Origin: Branchiostoma floridae
Lineage: Eukaryota; Chordata; Leptocardii; Amphioxiformes; Branchiostomatidae
Length of the DNA: 64,000 bases
NCBI RefSeq assembly: GCF_000003815.2
Contig: NC_049986.1
Coordinates: 752,864 to 816,863 of the forward strand
Reading direction: 5' to 3'
In this document: positions 35,121 through 45,694 of the stretch, piece by piece
Numbering within the stretch: position 1 is the first letter of the stretch
How the letters are laid out: every line of letters starts with the position of its first letter
Notes under the pieces: model-generated
Databases searched by the model: none
What the model was told of the DNA's origin: nothing
The model's input: the letters and a program-made list of their open reading frames with translations, nothing else
Translations under genes and position numbers: made by a program

Positions 35121-36524
35121 TTAAGACGTTTCCTCCTGCAGTGACACATCATCTTTAGGTTTGCCCTTTGTCGCACTGACTTGTATACCTTTCTGCCATG
35201 CTATCTTCGGACACGCAGTTGATTTCTTTAACGCGGACTGGTCCATAGTGTTCCCCACTGTTGTGTCATCGGTCCCCGTGTTCAACATCGATGTGGGGAC
35301 GTCTATGGAGTCTGCATCCAACTGCCCGGGAAGAGTTTCCGAGGAGAATGGTGTCGGTTCAGCATGTACATCTGCCCGTACTGTTAGCCGGAATGATCGC
35401 TGTGAAGCGGTCTTGTAGCCACGGTACTCTGTGCAAGGCGCCGGGCCTGGTCTCATGTCTGCCTGTGTGGTCTGCCACTCTGCTTGGTCTGAATGCTTCT
35501 CTACAGAGGCTTGAGCTTGCGTAAGTTCTGTGGCCGGTGCACCTTGCCCAGGACCACTGATAGCGGCCATCTCCATGTCACGATGCCGCCGTGCCGGTAC
35601 CGCAGGTGGGGTGTTGGTCTGCAGTCCACACAGCTCCTTACAGGCTCGACGGAACTCTCGGAGCCGAAAGCTGTAGATGATGGGGTTGGCAATGGATGAT
35701 ACCGTCAGGAACAGGAGGATGCTCACATCATCAGCGACCATCATGACATATTGTAACCTCTGTTCTTTACTGATCACAGATCGTGCCATGGCCACTCGAA
35801 AAATGACAGTGGCTACGGAAATAGCCCAAACACTAACGTGCGGCGCCATCATCTTGAATGCCTTGGTCTGGAAGATCCACAAGTCCCGGTTCTCATCTCT
35901 TTCCTGTTGTCTCCTGGCTTCCTTGAAGACGCGGTAGTAGAGCGTTTGGATGACGAAAGCGACAAGGAAGAAGAGAAGGAGGTTAATGGTCCTGAAAATG
36001 GCAGAAGAGGAGGCACTGTCCAGAGAGTCAGTCTCGCACCGCACGCTGTATTCGGGCAGTCCGCTGAACGCAGTAGGCCCCAGTCCGATGCCCACAGCCA
36101 CACGTTTTGTGGTGACTTTGTCATGGTAGTGTAGGGGATCGCACACAAAGTAGTACAGATCTACCGCCATCATGAGGTACGTACAACTAATAGATGTCAG
36201 ACATGGGGTCCCTACCACTAACCATGCCGAACACCATGCATGTTCACCGCTAACATCTTGCCGGGAAAGTGCGTAGATACGGATGGGAATCAAGCAACTG
36301 GTGAAGATGATGTCGTCTACAGCTAGATTGCAACGTAAATAATTACTGGGCCTCTGTAAGTGTTCTTTTCTCCAAACCAAGAAAATAAGAAGCAGTCCGC
36401 ACCCTACCGACAGTACCAGGCTGGTGATGAGGTATGCTGTCTGAAGATCGCGAAATGTTGAGCCCAGAGATGGAACATGGTCGTAACCATCCTTTTCTGA
36501 CGGATCATCGACTTCTTCTTCCAT
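35121..36524 (-). CDS. Intronless rhodopsin-family (class A) GPCR, orphan, atypical motifs
   Basis: 467 residues from the ATG at 36524-36522. Seven hydrophobic segments can be placed: TM1 about 28-51, TM2 61-86, TM3 97-128, TM4 140-157 (short), TM5 175-200, TM6 222-247, TM7 259-284. Class A marks that remain: Asp in TM2 (NLAVDD, 70/71), Cys98 before TM3 and Cys163 in the second outer loop, PLHY after TM3, and NPIIY (280-284). Marks that are lost: Asn in TM1, the Arg of DRY (DLY at 122-124, in the exact DRY context), Trp in TM4, and the TM6 Pro after Trp233. The cytoplasmic tail is long (about 170 residues), Ser/Thr/Gln-rich and probably disordered. An extracellular N-terminus of about 27 acidic residues has no signal peptide or clear N-glycosylation site. 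The ligand is unknown. Confidence 0.85.
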   Translation of the reverse strand: MEEEVDDPSEKDGYDHVPSLGSTFRDLQTAYLITSLVLSVGCGLLLIFLVWRKEHLQRPSNYLRCNLAVDDIIFTSCLIPIRIYALSRQDVSGEHAWCSAWLVVGTPCLTSISCTYLMMAVDLYYFVCDPLHYHDKVTTKRVAVGIGLGPTAFSGLPEYSVRCETDSLDSASSSAIFRTINLLLFFLVAFVIQTLYYRVFKEARRQQERDENRDLWIFQTKAFKMMAPHVSVWAISVATVIFRVAMARSVISKEQRLQYVMMVADDVSILLFLTVSSIANPIIYSFRLREFRRACKELCGLQTNTPPAVPARRHRDMEMAAISGPGQGAPATELTQAQASVEKHSDQAEWQTTQADMRPGPAPCTEYRGYKTASQRSFRLTVRADVHAEPTPFSSETLPGQLDADSIDVPTSMLNTGTDDTTVGNTMDQSALKKSTACPKIAWQKGIQVSATKGKPKDDVSLQEETS

Positions 36525-36707
36525 ATTGATACCGGACAGACGCTGCTTAGCCTGGAAAAAATGTCATTCTTATAAGCCACCTTAACAGACAAGCAGTAGT
36601 ATACTCAATGACAAGTATACGTACTGGCTTTAGCCACTCAGCAGCGCGGTGACGTGATATCTTCGGGAGAAAAATGTTGTTGATGGCATCCTTTGTGTAT
36701 TAAGGGC
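36525..36707 (-). promoter_or_regulatory. Probable GPCR 5' UTR / upstream region
   Basis: Sequence immediately upstream of the GPCR start codon on the minus strand. No strong TATA element or initiator was identified, and a 5' noncoding exon is possible. Confidence 0.25.
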
Positions 36708-37025
36708 CCTATTCAGTGGCTGATCTTTACATGGTGTTTTCGATGACCCCTGTAATTAGAGACCTTTTGGACCTGAAGCTATCGCCGTCAATCATCCCAG
36801 ATGTTTTCGTACTATGAAATAAGGCTGTGTTGTCAAAGACGTAGCAAGGATCTATTTCAAACTGCTCTTTTATTTAAGGACCCCTCTAACGTCCATAGTA
36901 TTCAGTGGCTGATCTTTACATGATGTTTTCGATGACCCCTGTAATTAGATACCTTTTGTACCTGAAGCTATTGCCGTTAATCATCCCAGATGATTACGTA
37001 CATATGAAATAAGGCTCTGTCGTCT
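36708..37025. repeat. Two-copy tandem duplication upstream of the GPCR gene
   Basis: A ~130-bp block (TTCAGTGGCTGATCTTTACA to ATGAAATAAGGCT) at about 36712-36836 recurs at about 36900-37023, offset about 188 bp, with about 90 percent identity by eye. No gene is in it. Confidence 0.8.
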
Positions 37026-38394
37026 TTCTCGAGTTTCTCCTCATTCCCCCTTATGGGGGGTCATTTATTCTATTGAAGCTTTACAATGAAGAAAATTAGT
37101 ATGGTGACGTAGGATAAATAAGACATCTTAATGATAGATATGACTCATTGATCAATCGTTTGTTTTTGTTTATCAAGAATCTGGAGTCCTCTTGCTTTGA
37201 TACCATACATAAACCGTCGGCTACCATGCATAATCGCCGGTTGAACATGAAACTGTTGGTTAAACCAGAGACCACGTACGAGCGCCTCCTACCGGAATTA
37301 ATTCAACACGCACGTAGTACTAATCCAGCAATACACGGCTAATCTCTATTGAGGTGAATGGTGTGACACTGTGGCTATTAAAAGTTCCTGGTCAGATATA
37401 TTCGACTTGAGTCACTGTTGTCAGAGCGGTAACAGTACTGCAGTGTTAGAGACTGTAGGAGACCTCCTGCCTTTTACACATACATACACAAAACACACTG
37501 AAAATACATAGCAAAGAAACACTGCAATCCCATGTAGGATACAAAGTGAATTTAATGCATGAAAACAGGACACTCCTCAAGTGCAAAATCATCGCGATAA
37601 TGTCATGATATCTTTTGTGTTCTCCCATCATCCCATGTAAACAACTGATGTAAACACATAAAGGTGTATTAGTAATGCTCAAGTTTGATACAGTATCACA
37701 CTCCAGCATTTCATACAAAATATTAAGAGGTATCAAACTTCTAGAGTTGGCCTCTGAAAGTAAAAAAAAAAAAAAATTTACCCACTGAACACACAAACAA
37801 AACATACATATTAACAAAACCCAGAATAGAGACTGGGACTACTATGGTCTTTATGTAGTAAGGTTGCTGTTGCAAAGCATCTACACACTGTATATGCTTT
37901 CCCTTCCATGCCATCTATTAGCTTGTACCTACTGAAGCTGATACTAAAGGGTTATCATCTCAGTGATACTAAAGCTAATACTGCAAGTTCTTCATGCACA
38001 AAGCTGCATTGGCCTTTGCAATGCATTCAGTACAAGTTGTTGGCTTTGATACTGAGACAAATTCATATGAAGAAATAAAAAAAAAAGAAATTTGACAGCT
38101 TAGAAGATTGATGGAGTACTCTATTAAATGTGTCATATACATCAAAATATGACAGTTTTTATAGTCATCCAAAGATGCAAACTGATACACATCTGATGAT
38201 GACAACAAAAGAGCTGATTCCTGACAAATAATCTATTAACTAATAATATATACACAGATATGTAACACAGGATGCATCAGACAAACCCCACACACTAGCA
38301 TAACTAAATAAAACATACAGAGCAAACATTGAAATTGTTACAATGGTCACAGCTGGCTATACAGTTAATCAGTCATCATCCCTAACACGTATGG
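37026..38394. other. Spacer and probable PFDN6 3' UTR
   Basis: The left part is unassigned AT-rich sequence. The right part, on the minus strand, should hold the PFDN6 3' UTR. Open frames up to 123 codons have no motif or splice context. Confidence 0.4.
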
Positions 38395-41300
38395 TTATGC
38401 CTTGCCAGCCTTAGCCTGGGCCTGCTGGAACTGCTGTTGAAGAGTTGTCAGCTCCTTTCTGCTCTTCTCCTGCTTCTCTTCAAAATCCTTAATGGTCGCA
38501 TCTTGACGTTTACTGCAAAACAGAATAGTTACAGTCAGGCTATTGTCTACTTTTTCACACATCAAACTGCATCTGTCTGCCTTGTCGCAAAACCCACACA
38601 TTACAGAAAAAGTAGGATCTTTTGTCTTCCACTGTCTCAGAAAAAGAAGTCAAACCCAGTAAGTTACATCTTTAACTAGTTTAAGTTAGACTAGAGTAGT
38701 TGCTTAACCATTATGTCTTTTTTGTCACTTGCAATTAGCCCTCAGGCAAGAATTTGCAATAAAAATCTATATCACGTTGAACGACCTCACCCCTATACTA
38801 GTAACGTTACATATTTAGAAGTAAGCATTAGGTCATGTTGATTTAAATATATGGATGACAACATCTGGGAACCCAAAAACAAGCACCAAAAAAACAGTTT
38901 GAACAAAAAGATAATTGCCTTCATGAACTCTGAGAGGTCAGGAAGGTTGAACAAATGACTGAACACACAAAAATGGCATACCTAAGAATAATTTCTTTAC
39001 TTTTGCTCTTTCACATCTTCTTTGACCTTGGAATATTCTATGACATTAGTATACGTTTGATTTTGGATATTTGTTCTTGCAATCCATGCATATATTTGCT
39101 TATTTTGAATCTGCTTCGTACGATTTATAGTATTTTTGAAAACTTGATTTTTTTTGGAAACGGCTAAAAATTGATGTGTGCGTGGGTTTCATCCATATAC
39201 CAGTAATCAATTAAATATGGCCTTACTTAGAATTTAAGTTAACTAGTTCTACTAGTTCCACTTTACAACTGTTTTACTAGTAGGCATTAATGTTTTGTCA
39301 GAAGTTCTGAAATTTCAATACATTATCATTGTATTTTCTCATAGAATCTGATCTTTGCACACAGATATCGCATGGCACTGTACTTCTTGTTTGGCACAGA
39401 GACAACTTGAAGAATAGAAACATTGCAAATTTCGTTGTTCCATTTAATCTACAGATGTAGTAACTTCAGTGAGTCAAATGCTTACATTTCCCCTTCGATG
39501 TATTCTATTCTCTTGCCGACATTGGCCTTGGCCTCCTCCAGGTCCTGTTTAACCAGTACTGGACCTGTCAGCTTGTACACGTTAGAGTCTGTCTCCAGTA
39601 GTTCCAGCTCCTGTGGGATATCAACACTGATGTTACATCATATCAACAGAAAGTAACGTGTAGTACTGGCTTCGCATGGACAGCTACAAGACGTCAACAG
39701 CCATAGATACCTGGTATGTACTAGTAGCTATCAGAAAACTCAGGGTTCTAGCCAGAATTTTATTTCAGCATAATAGTAATCTACATCGTAGGGGGAGTTG
39801 AGGTCCCGGGTTAGGGCGGGCAGGCCGCCTGCCTGGCACAGAAGCACTCAACGTTGGGAGCACTTACAACCGTGCTAGGCAGATTGTTCCACTCAGGTAT
39901 CGTACGCGGAAAAAAAGATTTTTTGTATATGTCTGTACGGCCAATATGGGCTGGTATATTTGTACAGGTGTAGTCGTGACTACCCCGGGTGTGCCTTTTG
40001 GCAGGCTTGAGGATATTGTTGGCGTCTATATTAATATTATTATTGGCATGGTAAAGAAGAGACCAATCAGGGTTTATGTGCACTTGTTGGGAGATGGGGA
40101 TCGAAATTTGTATGTTGATGAAATGCCAAGATGAAAGTTTTCTCCTTGAACCAGTTTGGATCACCAAAAATTGAGCAATTCTTCCACTAGTTAAGGAGAC
40201 AGATGCTATGTGCTAGTACAGTTTTTACAGGTTTTTTTTTGTACCAGACAAATTCCCTTAGCTCTTGTCAACAAGCACAATCAACAGTGGACCATAGTTT
40301 AACAACCCTTCCAAAGTACTGTAGTGTAACCCTTTCCAGTAGCGTGCAAGTCAGGTGAATGACACGCTCGCATGGGGCCATCATTCTAAAATGTGCAATG
40401 TTTTACTTTATTTCTATTTGTGGGGAAGGAGTCATTGCATTATCACCTTTCTACCACACAAGTTTACATCTAACCAATTTTATCAAGAGTTGGTTAACCC
40501 CTCCGCTGCGCCCAGCTGGTAGATGAGTGGTCATTTCACACTCAACAAGGACTCTGATAAATGTAATAACAATGAAAGCTATGATCTAGCCATGTTTTGG
40601 CCTCTTGTTTACAACTGTATGTAACATCGTAATTCGTAAGGCATGGGGAGAGATCTGTACGAGTTTTGAAAAGATTTTGTGACGTTACTTGGGCTTCACA
40701 GATGATCGATCGTGTGTTGACTTTCCGGAGTAAGCATTTCCATATGTCATTGATGAAATATATTCAAATAGACCTGGAATAATCTTGTCTTTGTTTGATT
40801 GGACTTGTGTATGGTCTTAGGTTTCCAGAAATGTATAGTTTTACATGTCTAGCGCTACTGTGAAAGCAACTGCAGGGCTCGAATTACATTTTTCTACATA
40901 CCTGCGCTGGTGCAGGTAACATAGAAAATTACCTGCACCAGACAAAATTTACCTGCACTACCCTGAATTTAGGAAGTATGGATCATACTAAAATTGTTAA
41001 TCGACCAGGAACCATTGCTATTTTGTCTTGTATACTTTATAGGTGGTAATATATAGTAATAACAGCTAATAACAATCCACATACACCTACACCATATGAT
41101 ATTTATGTATAAAACCCATTATATGGACCAGTGCAGGTTAGGTGCATGTAAACACCAGAAATACCTGCACAGCTCCAATTTTACCTGCACTAACCTGCAT
41201 ATGCAGGTGGTATTTCGAGCCCTGAACTGCAATCCCCAAACACCACTGAGGTCGTTCCGGTTACTAGTAATTTCTACATTTTACACTAAATTCCTGAAGC

Positions 41301-41925
41301 AGGGTGTAATTTTATCCAGCAGCAGAAGGGTTAAATCATGTGAGAAATGACATCATTCAATTTATGTCATACTACTACAGTACTAGTACTGTGGAAAATT
41401 GTAAAACCTCACATCTTTCACAATTCTGTTTTCATTCAGCTGTACATCCAGTTGGCTCCTAGTCGAGGCTGTCTTCTGTAGGTCTGCAGAGGAAGGGAAA
41501 ATGGGTTAAGTGGAAAACAATCTGTCAGTGTAATGTTTGAAAGCTATCATTTCACTAGCTCTCAAACCATATCATATCCATACTATAGAATCATAGTTTG
41601 GGCAGAATTGTTCAAATTAACAGAAAACACGCCAACCCACGTTCACCGGAAAGAACGTTACCCACAAAATACATGTACATATAATTTGATCGGCTAAACC
41701 AAGCAAAAAATGTGCTGCCCATGGTAGTTCCGCCCCCCTCCCCACACATGTCTTCGCGTGTCCTGAGTTCAATCCGTCCGTTTTGCAGGTTTTCAGGAGA
41801 CACAAAGGTACCTGGCAGTTCAAGGGATCTCCTCAAACTTAAATATTGGTGTTACCTTTCTGGACTCCCTGAAATTCCTTCAGTTTTTTCTCCAACTGGT
41901 TCCGCATTGTCTCCAGAGCCGCCAT
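38395..41925 (-). CDS. PFDN6: Prefoldin subunit 6
   Basis: Four exons on the minus strand: 41925-41856, 41483-41413, 39610-39486, 38512-38395. They join in phase to 127 residues plus stop, close to the 129 of human PFDN6. The product is a beta-type prefoldin: an N-terminal helix (METMRN-like, LEKKLKEFQ), the hairpin region with VYKLTGPVLVKQDLEEAKANV, and a C-terminal helix (TLQQQFQQAQAKAGKA). The two helices pack as a coiled coil. Prefoldin is a cytosolic hexamer that passes unfolded actin and tubulin to the CCT chaperonin. For exon 2 the acceptor is CTGCAG at 41484-41489; the nearer CTACAG would shift the frame onto a stop. The long introns hold a LINE fragment and a family D element. Confidence 0.95.
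39811..40160 (-). pseudogene. Non-LTR retrotransposon (LINE) 3' ORF fragment
   Basis: About 115 codons in PFDN6 intron 2, on the minus strand, end in a segment with KKSFFPRTIPEWNNLPSTVV, the conserved tail of many LINE reverse-transcriptase polyproteins (SFFPRTI..WN.LP). No reverse transcriptase core is present, so this is a 5'-truncated copy. Confidence 0.75.
40873..41224. mobile_element. TIR element, CAGGG family D (copy 3), 5-bp TSD AACTG
   Basis: CAGGGCTCGAATTAC and TTTCGAGCCCTG ends, flanked by AACTG at 40868-40872 and 41225-41229. It is 352 bp and uninterrupted, so it serves as the reference for the split copy at 10655-11381. Confidence 0.85.
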
Positions 41926-42544
41926 GGTGATGATGATGATAAGTGGTACAGTCCATGCGGGGTCATTGACCCAAATTAGTAATCTCCAAGTAGATGTTGG
42001 GTAGAGCAAGAATATATTGGGTAGAGGGTATAGTAACATTAAGTGATAGATAGTCTTGTCTTTAATGTGATGAGATGTACCCATGCCATACAGTCACAAA
42101 TGTTATGATTTTTCCACCCCAGCATTTTCTAGAAAATATTTAATCTCAAAGCAGATCCTATGGTAGCATAAGATAGTATCAAAAGCTGGCAGAGGAGTGA
42201 AGCCGGCCTAGGAGTGTGTTTGGCCTAGGAGTGTGTTTGGCTACATGGCAAATGGCTGACTACACTCCTTGGCCAGTTTTGTACTATTTTATGCCATTGT
42301 AGGATCTGCTTGGAGATTAGAAAATATTAACAAATAGGTAATGTCAATATTGACAAATTATCCAGTGTGGCATTCTATATTATCATCATTATCTATTTTT
42401 GCTCCTATGTACCACTGTTTTGTTTATTTGGTTACACCACCACCACTGGTCACACAAGGGTAAGGCCTCTGATTCTGTCCCTAAATTTGTCTAGCATTGT
42501 GTAGATGTAAATGTAGGAGTAAAGAAATGGTTTATATTACTTAT
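41926..42544. other. Region upstream of PFDN6
   Basis: Probable PFDN6 promoter near the left end, and an inverted repeat at about 42140-42330 (GATCCTATGGTAGCATAA / TTATGCCATTGTAGGATC, with GTGTTTGGCCTAGGAG repeated inside). No gene is seen. Confidence 0.45.
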
Positions 42545-42805
42545 ATACAGTTATATTACTTTTGAATCTAAGTTCATTATTGTTATGGTTTGAGATCTGT
42601 TATATCACTGTTGAATCTAAGTCCATTACTGTTACAGTTTTAAGTTCTCATATTATTTTTTGAATCTAAGTTCATTATTGTTATGGCTATAATGAAATCA
42701 CTTTTGTTATTTTTGCTGTCATTTTGTTGGATGGTCCCCCAACCCTTCTTTGTCTTTGTTTATTTGAAAACCCAATAAAAAAAAGAAATAAAAAAAGAAA
42801 AGAAA
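42545..42805 (+). mobile_element. Retroposon-like unit, second copy
   Basis: Two to three minisatellite units (TCTAAGTTCATTATTGTTAT) plus the same tail as 6580-7035 (TTGGATGGTCCCCCAAC, then CCCAATAAAAAAAAG). The A-rich end supports retroposition. Confidence 0.65.
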
Positions 42806-43608
42806 TGGTTTTGCAATCTAGACGCTTGATTTAGATCTACAGACTACACCTACCGACTACCGTATTTGCATATAGAGAATAAACACCTGAATAAGGAGAC
42901 ATAGAAGTTACACACTGTATGTAAGGCACAATCAGTGTGTAAGAAAGTATTTTTAGTAATCATAACTTTTCCCATAGTAAACACTCATACTTTGAAATAA
43001 AGACAGAAAACATTACAACATAGAATACTTTTTATTTAGTAAACTTAATTCGTGTTATTGAAGGTTGATGTATTTGTTTATATTGATATGAGTACATTTT
43101 TTTTACTTAATTTCTGAATGCATTTTGCTTCTTACATCTACATTTGTATCTACAATACAAGATACAACAAGTTGTCTTTCACATTTCTATTGCACCTAGT
43201 TCAGTTTCAAAAGCAATTGTTTGGTCTTATACCATAAGGCATTTTATAGCTGCCACTGCAATTTTGCCAGGCTGTTCATATTTCTTAATTCTACATGTCT
43301 GAGTACAAGAAGTTCATGTCACTCAAAGTCCTTGAAATTGAGATCTGCAAAAGTCTGATAGCCAAGTTATCATAAGTTCCATATACATTGCAATAATGAC
43401 AGAATGACCTTATAGCTACTATTATAATAGTCTTATTTCATGGTCAGAGATGCCAGCAACATACAAACCCCTAGATGTAAAAGTGAAGCAGATTGTTTAT
43501 TCGTGTCATTTTATATGCATCTTGTTTCCAACTCAATGCTGATATGATTACTGAATCCATGTTCATATTCTAGGCTAAATTACAATAGAATATTCCATGA
43601 TACAACAG
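42806..43608. other. AT-rich spacer, nothing recognised
   Basis: No reading frame, RNA gene or element was recognised. It may include the distal 3' UTR of TMEM183 on the minus strand beyond the inserted element. Confidence 0.4.
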
Positions 43609-44000
43609 CAGGCTTTTAGCTAGGCATGCGTCAACGCGTCATTTAGACGCACTGTCCTAACAAACATAAGAAATCGGACGCAATACTTTTAAGCAAGACG
43701 CACTACGGACGCCCAAATTTTTGGCTGAATTCTACAAAATATGCACCTCAAAATGCAGGAAATAGCATTTCAGAGGGTTATGATTTCAAAATTTTCTGGG
43801 GGGGGGGGGACCCCCCTATAATGCTCGCGCCTGCAGCGCTCGCCTGCACGGCTTCGCAGCCCAGATCACTCCGATTACTTTGGACACCCGAAAATTTATT
43901 CCGGGGGGGGGGATACCCCCGGACCCCCCTATAATGCTCGCGCCTGCAGCGCTCGCCAGCGCGGCTTTGCAGCGCAGATTAATTCCTAGCTAAAAGCCTG
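43609..44000. mobile_element. hAT-like MITE family J (copy 1), 8-bp TSD TACAACAG
   Basis: Termini CAGGCTTTTAGCTAGG and CTAGCTAAAAGCCTG, flanked by a perfect TACAACAG at 43601-43608 and 44001-44008. The right duplication ends exactly next to the TMEM183 stop codon (44011-44009). GC-rich direct repeats (AATGCTCGCGCCTGCAGCGC) lie inside. A second copy is at 59965-60318. Confidence 0.9.
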
Positions 44001-44008
44001 TACAACAG

Positions 44009-45169
44009 CTAGCCAGGATACTTGTATGGATACTGGGGATGCCACCAGTGTAAGACCTGAATACTTTTAACAGGGTCCAGTATCACTCTTTCACCCAGCA
44101 TGGTCGAACAGTTAGCTTTAGTCCTGGCCCTGTTCGAAGCATTAGCTGCCTTCATTTTCTTCCTTGTTGTGCACAGCTGATCCGAAAAGTGCATCATGAT
44201 ACAATGGTTCTGCATGTTTCCGCTGAGAGCAAGTTTGATGTCAGCCATGACTTTTCCCATAACAGTTCCCGGTACAGCGATAAAGTGGGGTGCCACGATA
44301 CGGAGTACGCAGTAACCGTCTTCCGGGTTCAACAGGGCATCATCGTTATCTTCATCCACATCCCACAGCTTCCTCCTCCTGGGATGATATGCCCCACCTG
44401 GCAGATTACCAGGGAGCTGCAGCTTGAAGTAGAAGACCCAGACATCCCTTATTCCAGACTGGGTGGTGAGACATGTGCGCCCCTTGGAACACCAGCTGTA
44501 CATGCACCTGCTGCCGATGATGCCGTTAAACCTCTCCTGGTCCACAGGTGCTCGGGTGTTCACCTGCAGCTGAAAGGGTGCGTACAGGTGGAACAGGGAG
44601 CGGATGACGCATGTCCGCAGACACACGGTTCTCTCCATACACTCACGCTGGAGTCTCTCCGGCAGCTGAGCAGTGGACAGGTAGTACCTGTTGTACAGCC
44701 TTCGCCAGAAGCCAATGGTTCTTGTAAGGAGCCAAGTATTTCTACATATTGCAGCAAACCTTCCAATATCTTCTGGCCTGATATAGGGTGCAAGCATAGA
44801 CCATATGTCCATCGGATATTCAACTTCAGGCTCTGCATCATCGTGTGTTTGACTGTCATATCTACTGTAAACTTGGTTAGATGTGATCAAGTTTTCTTCA
44901 GTGTCACTGTCCACATGACTTTCTTCTTGGTCACTATCCCAGTCTTTCTCATACCAAGGGACTTCTTCTTCCATCTTCAACGTCTCTGACGGCTGGCCGT
45001 GACAGAGAGCCTTGGCTTGCCGGACGAAGGCGTTACCTTCTCCCTTACCGACCCTACCAGATGGTGGTTGAGAACCACCGGCGTCGGCAAACTGTTGAAG
45101 GGTCACATCCGCGTCTGGGCCCGCCAACTTTGCACGCCTCCTCCTGGTCTTCTTTCCTCTCTTCGGCAT
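44009..45169 (-). CDS. TMEM183: TMEM183 orthologue, intronless
   Basis: 386 residues in one exon from the ATG at 45169-45167. The start matches the basic MPKRGK opening of the vertebrate family. Landmarks: acidic disordered region 67-116, EYPMDIW at 117-123, RPEDI at 131-135, an F-box-like helical stretch about 118-165, the CVIRSLFHLYAPF block at 187-199, and the C-terminal VILDP...WWHPQYP. These identify the protein securely; its function is poorly known. The segment at about 305-335 that should be the membrane span contains Lys and Asp and is not convincingly hydrophobic. A hAT-like element sits directly after the stop codon. Its start lies 525 bp from the SURF1 start, head to head, which suggests a shared promoter. 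Confidence 0.9.
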   Translation of the reverse strand: MPKRGKKTRRRRAKLAGPDADVTLQQFADAGGSQPPSGRVGKGEGNAFVRQAKALCHGQPSETLKMEEEVPWYEKDWDSDQEESHVDSDTEENLITSNQVYSRYDSQTHDDAEPEVEYPMDIWSMLAPYIRPEDIGRFAAICRNTWLLTRTIGFWRRLYNRYYLSTAQLPERLQRECMERTVCLRTCVIRSLFHLYAPFQLQVNTRAPVDQERFNGIIGSRCMYSWCSKGRTCLTTQSGIRDVWVFYFKLQLPGNLPGGAYHPRRRKLWDVDEDNDDALLNPEDGYCVLRIVAPHFIAVPGTVMGKVMADIKLALSGNMQNHCIMMHFSDQLCTTRKKMKAANASNRARTKANCSTMLGERVILDPVKSIQVLHWWHPQYPYKYPG

Positions 45170-45694
45170 GTCCTGTTAGTCTCTGTGTTATAACACGCAT
45201 GTCAGCTTACACAGTATTGACTTTTGCAAGATTCAGCGACTTATCTGTACGACTAAAGATGAAGTTTTGGACAGGAGGTGCTCACTCCCACCAACAGAAG
45301 CCATGATGACGCTTGGATGTTCACTTGGAGGAAACCACTAAGGTAAGTGGAGAGTTAATGAATTTTTTATTACCATAGACTGATAAGTTCTGATACATCT
45401 GCATGAATTTTAATAAGCGTAAAAGTATATCTATGTAATAATTTTATTACTGTTTTATTCTATTGATTGCAACGCTATTAACTTTAGCTTCAAATTTGCT
45501 TTTTTCTTACGATTGTACCCTATCATACATAGTGGTTAGCTCCATCTTATATCGACCTTTGACCTTAAACATTTTATGCAACCTTATTCATGCATGATAT
45601 TCCAGGGGTTATTTAGTACTTGACCAGGCCTTTCTGTGAAGGATTTCTGTGATAAAACTCTGACCGGTGGACAGTTGAAAAAGCTGCAGACAAA
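45170..45694. promoter_or_regulatory. Bidirectional promoter region, TMEM183 / SURF1
   Basis: The 525 bp between two divergent start codons must hold both 5' UTRs and core promoters. No TATA box is evident. The sequence near 45260-45310 (AGGTGCTCACTCCCACC) is GC-richer than the rest. Transcription starts cannot be placed from sequence alone. Confidence 0.5.

Noticed and set aside
37446-37817. 123-codon minus-strand frame downstream of PFDN6
   Set aside because: Contains a poly(Phe) run from an A-tract, no motif, and lies in the expected 3' UTR or spacer.
44189-44989. 266-codon plus-strand frame
   Set aside because: Entirely antisense to TMEM183, whose minus-strand frame matches a known family; the antisense frame has no recognisable motif.
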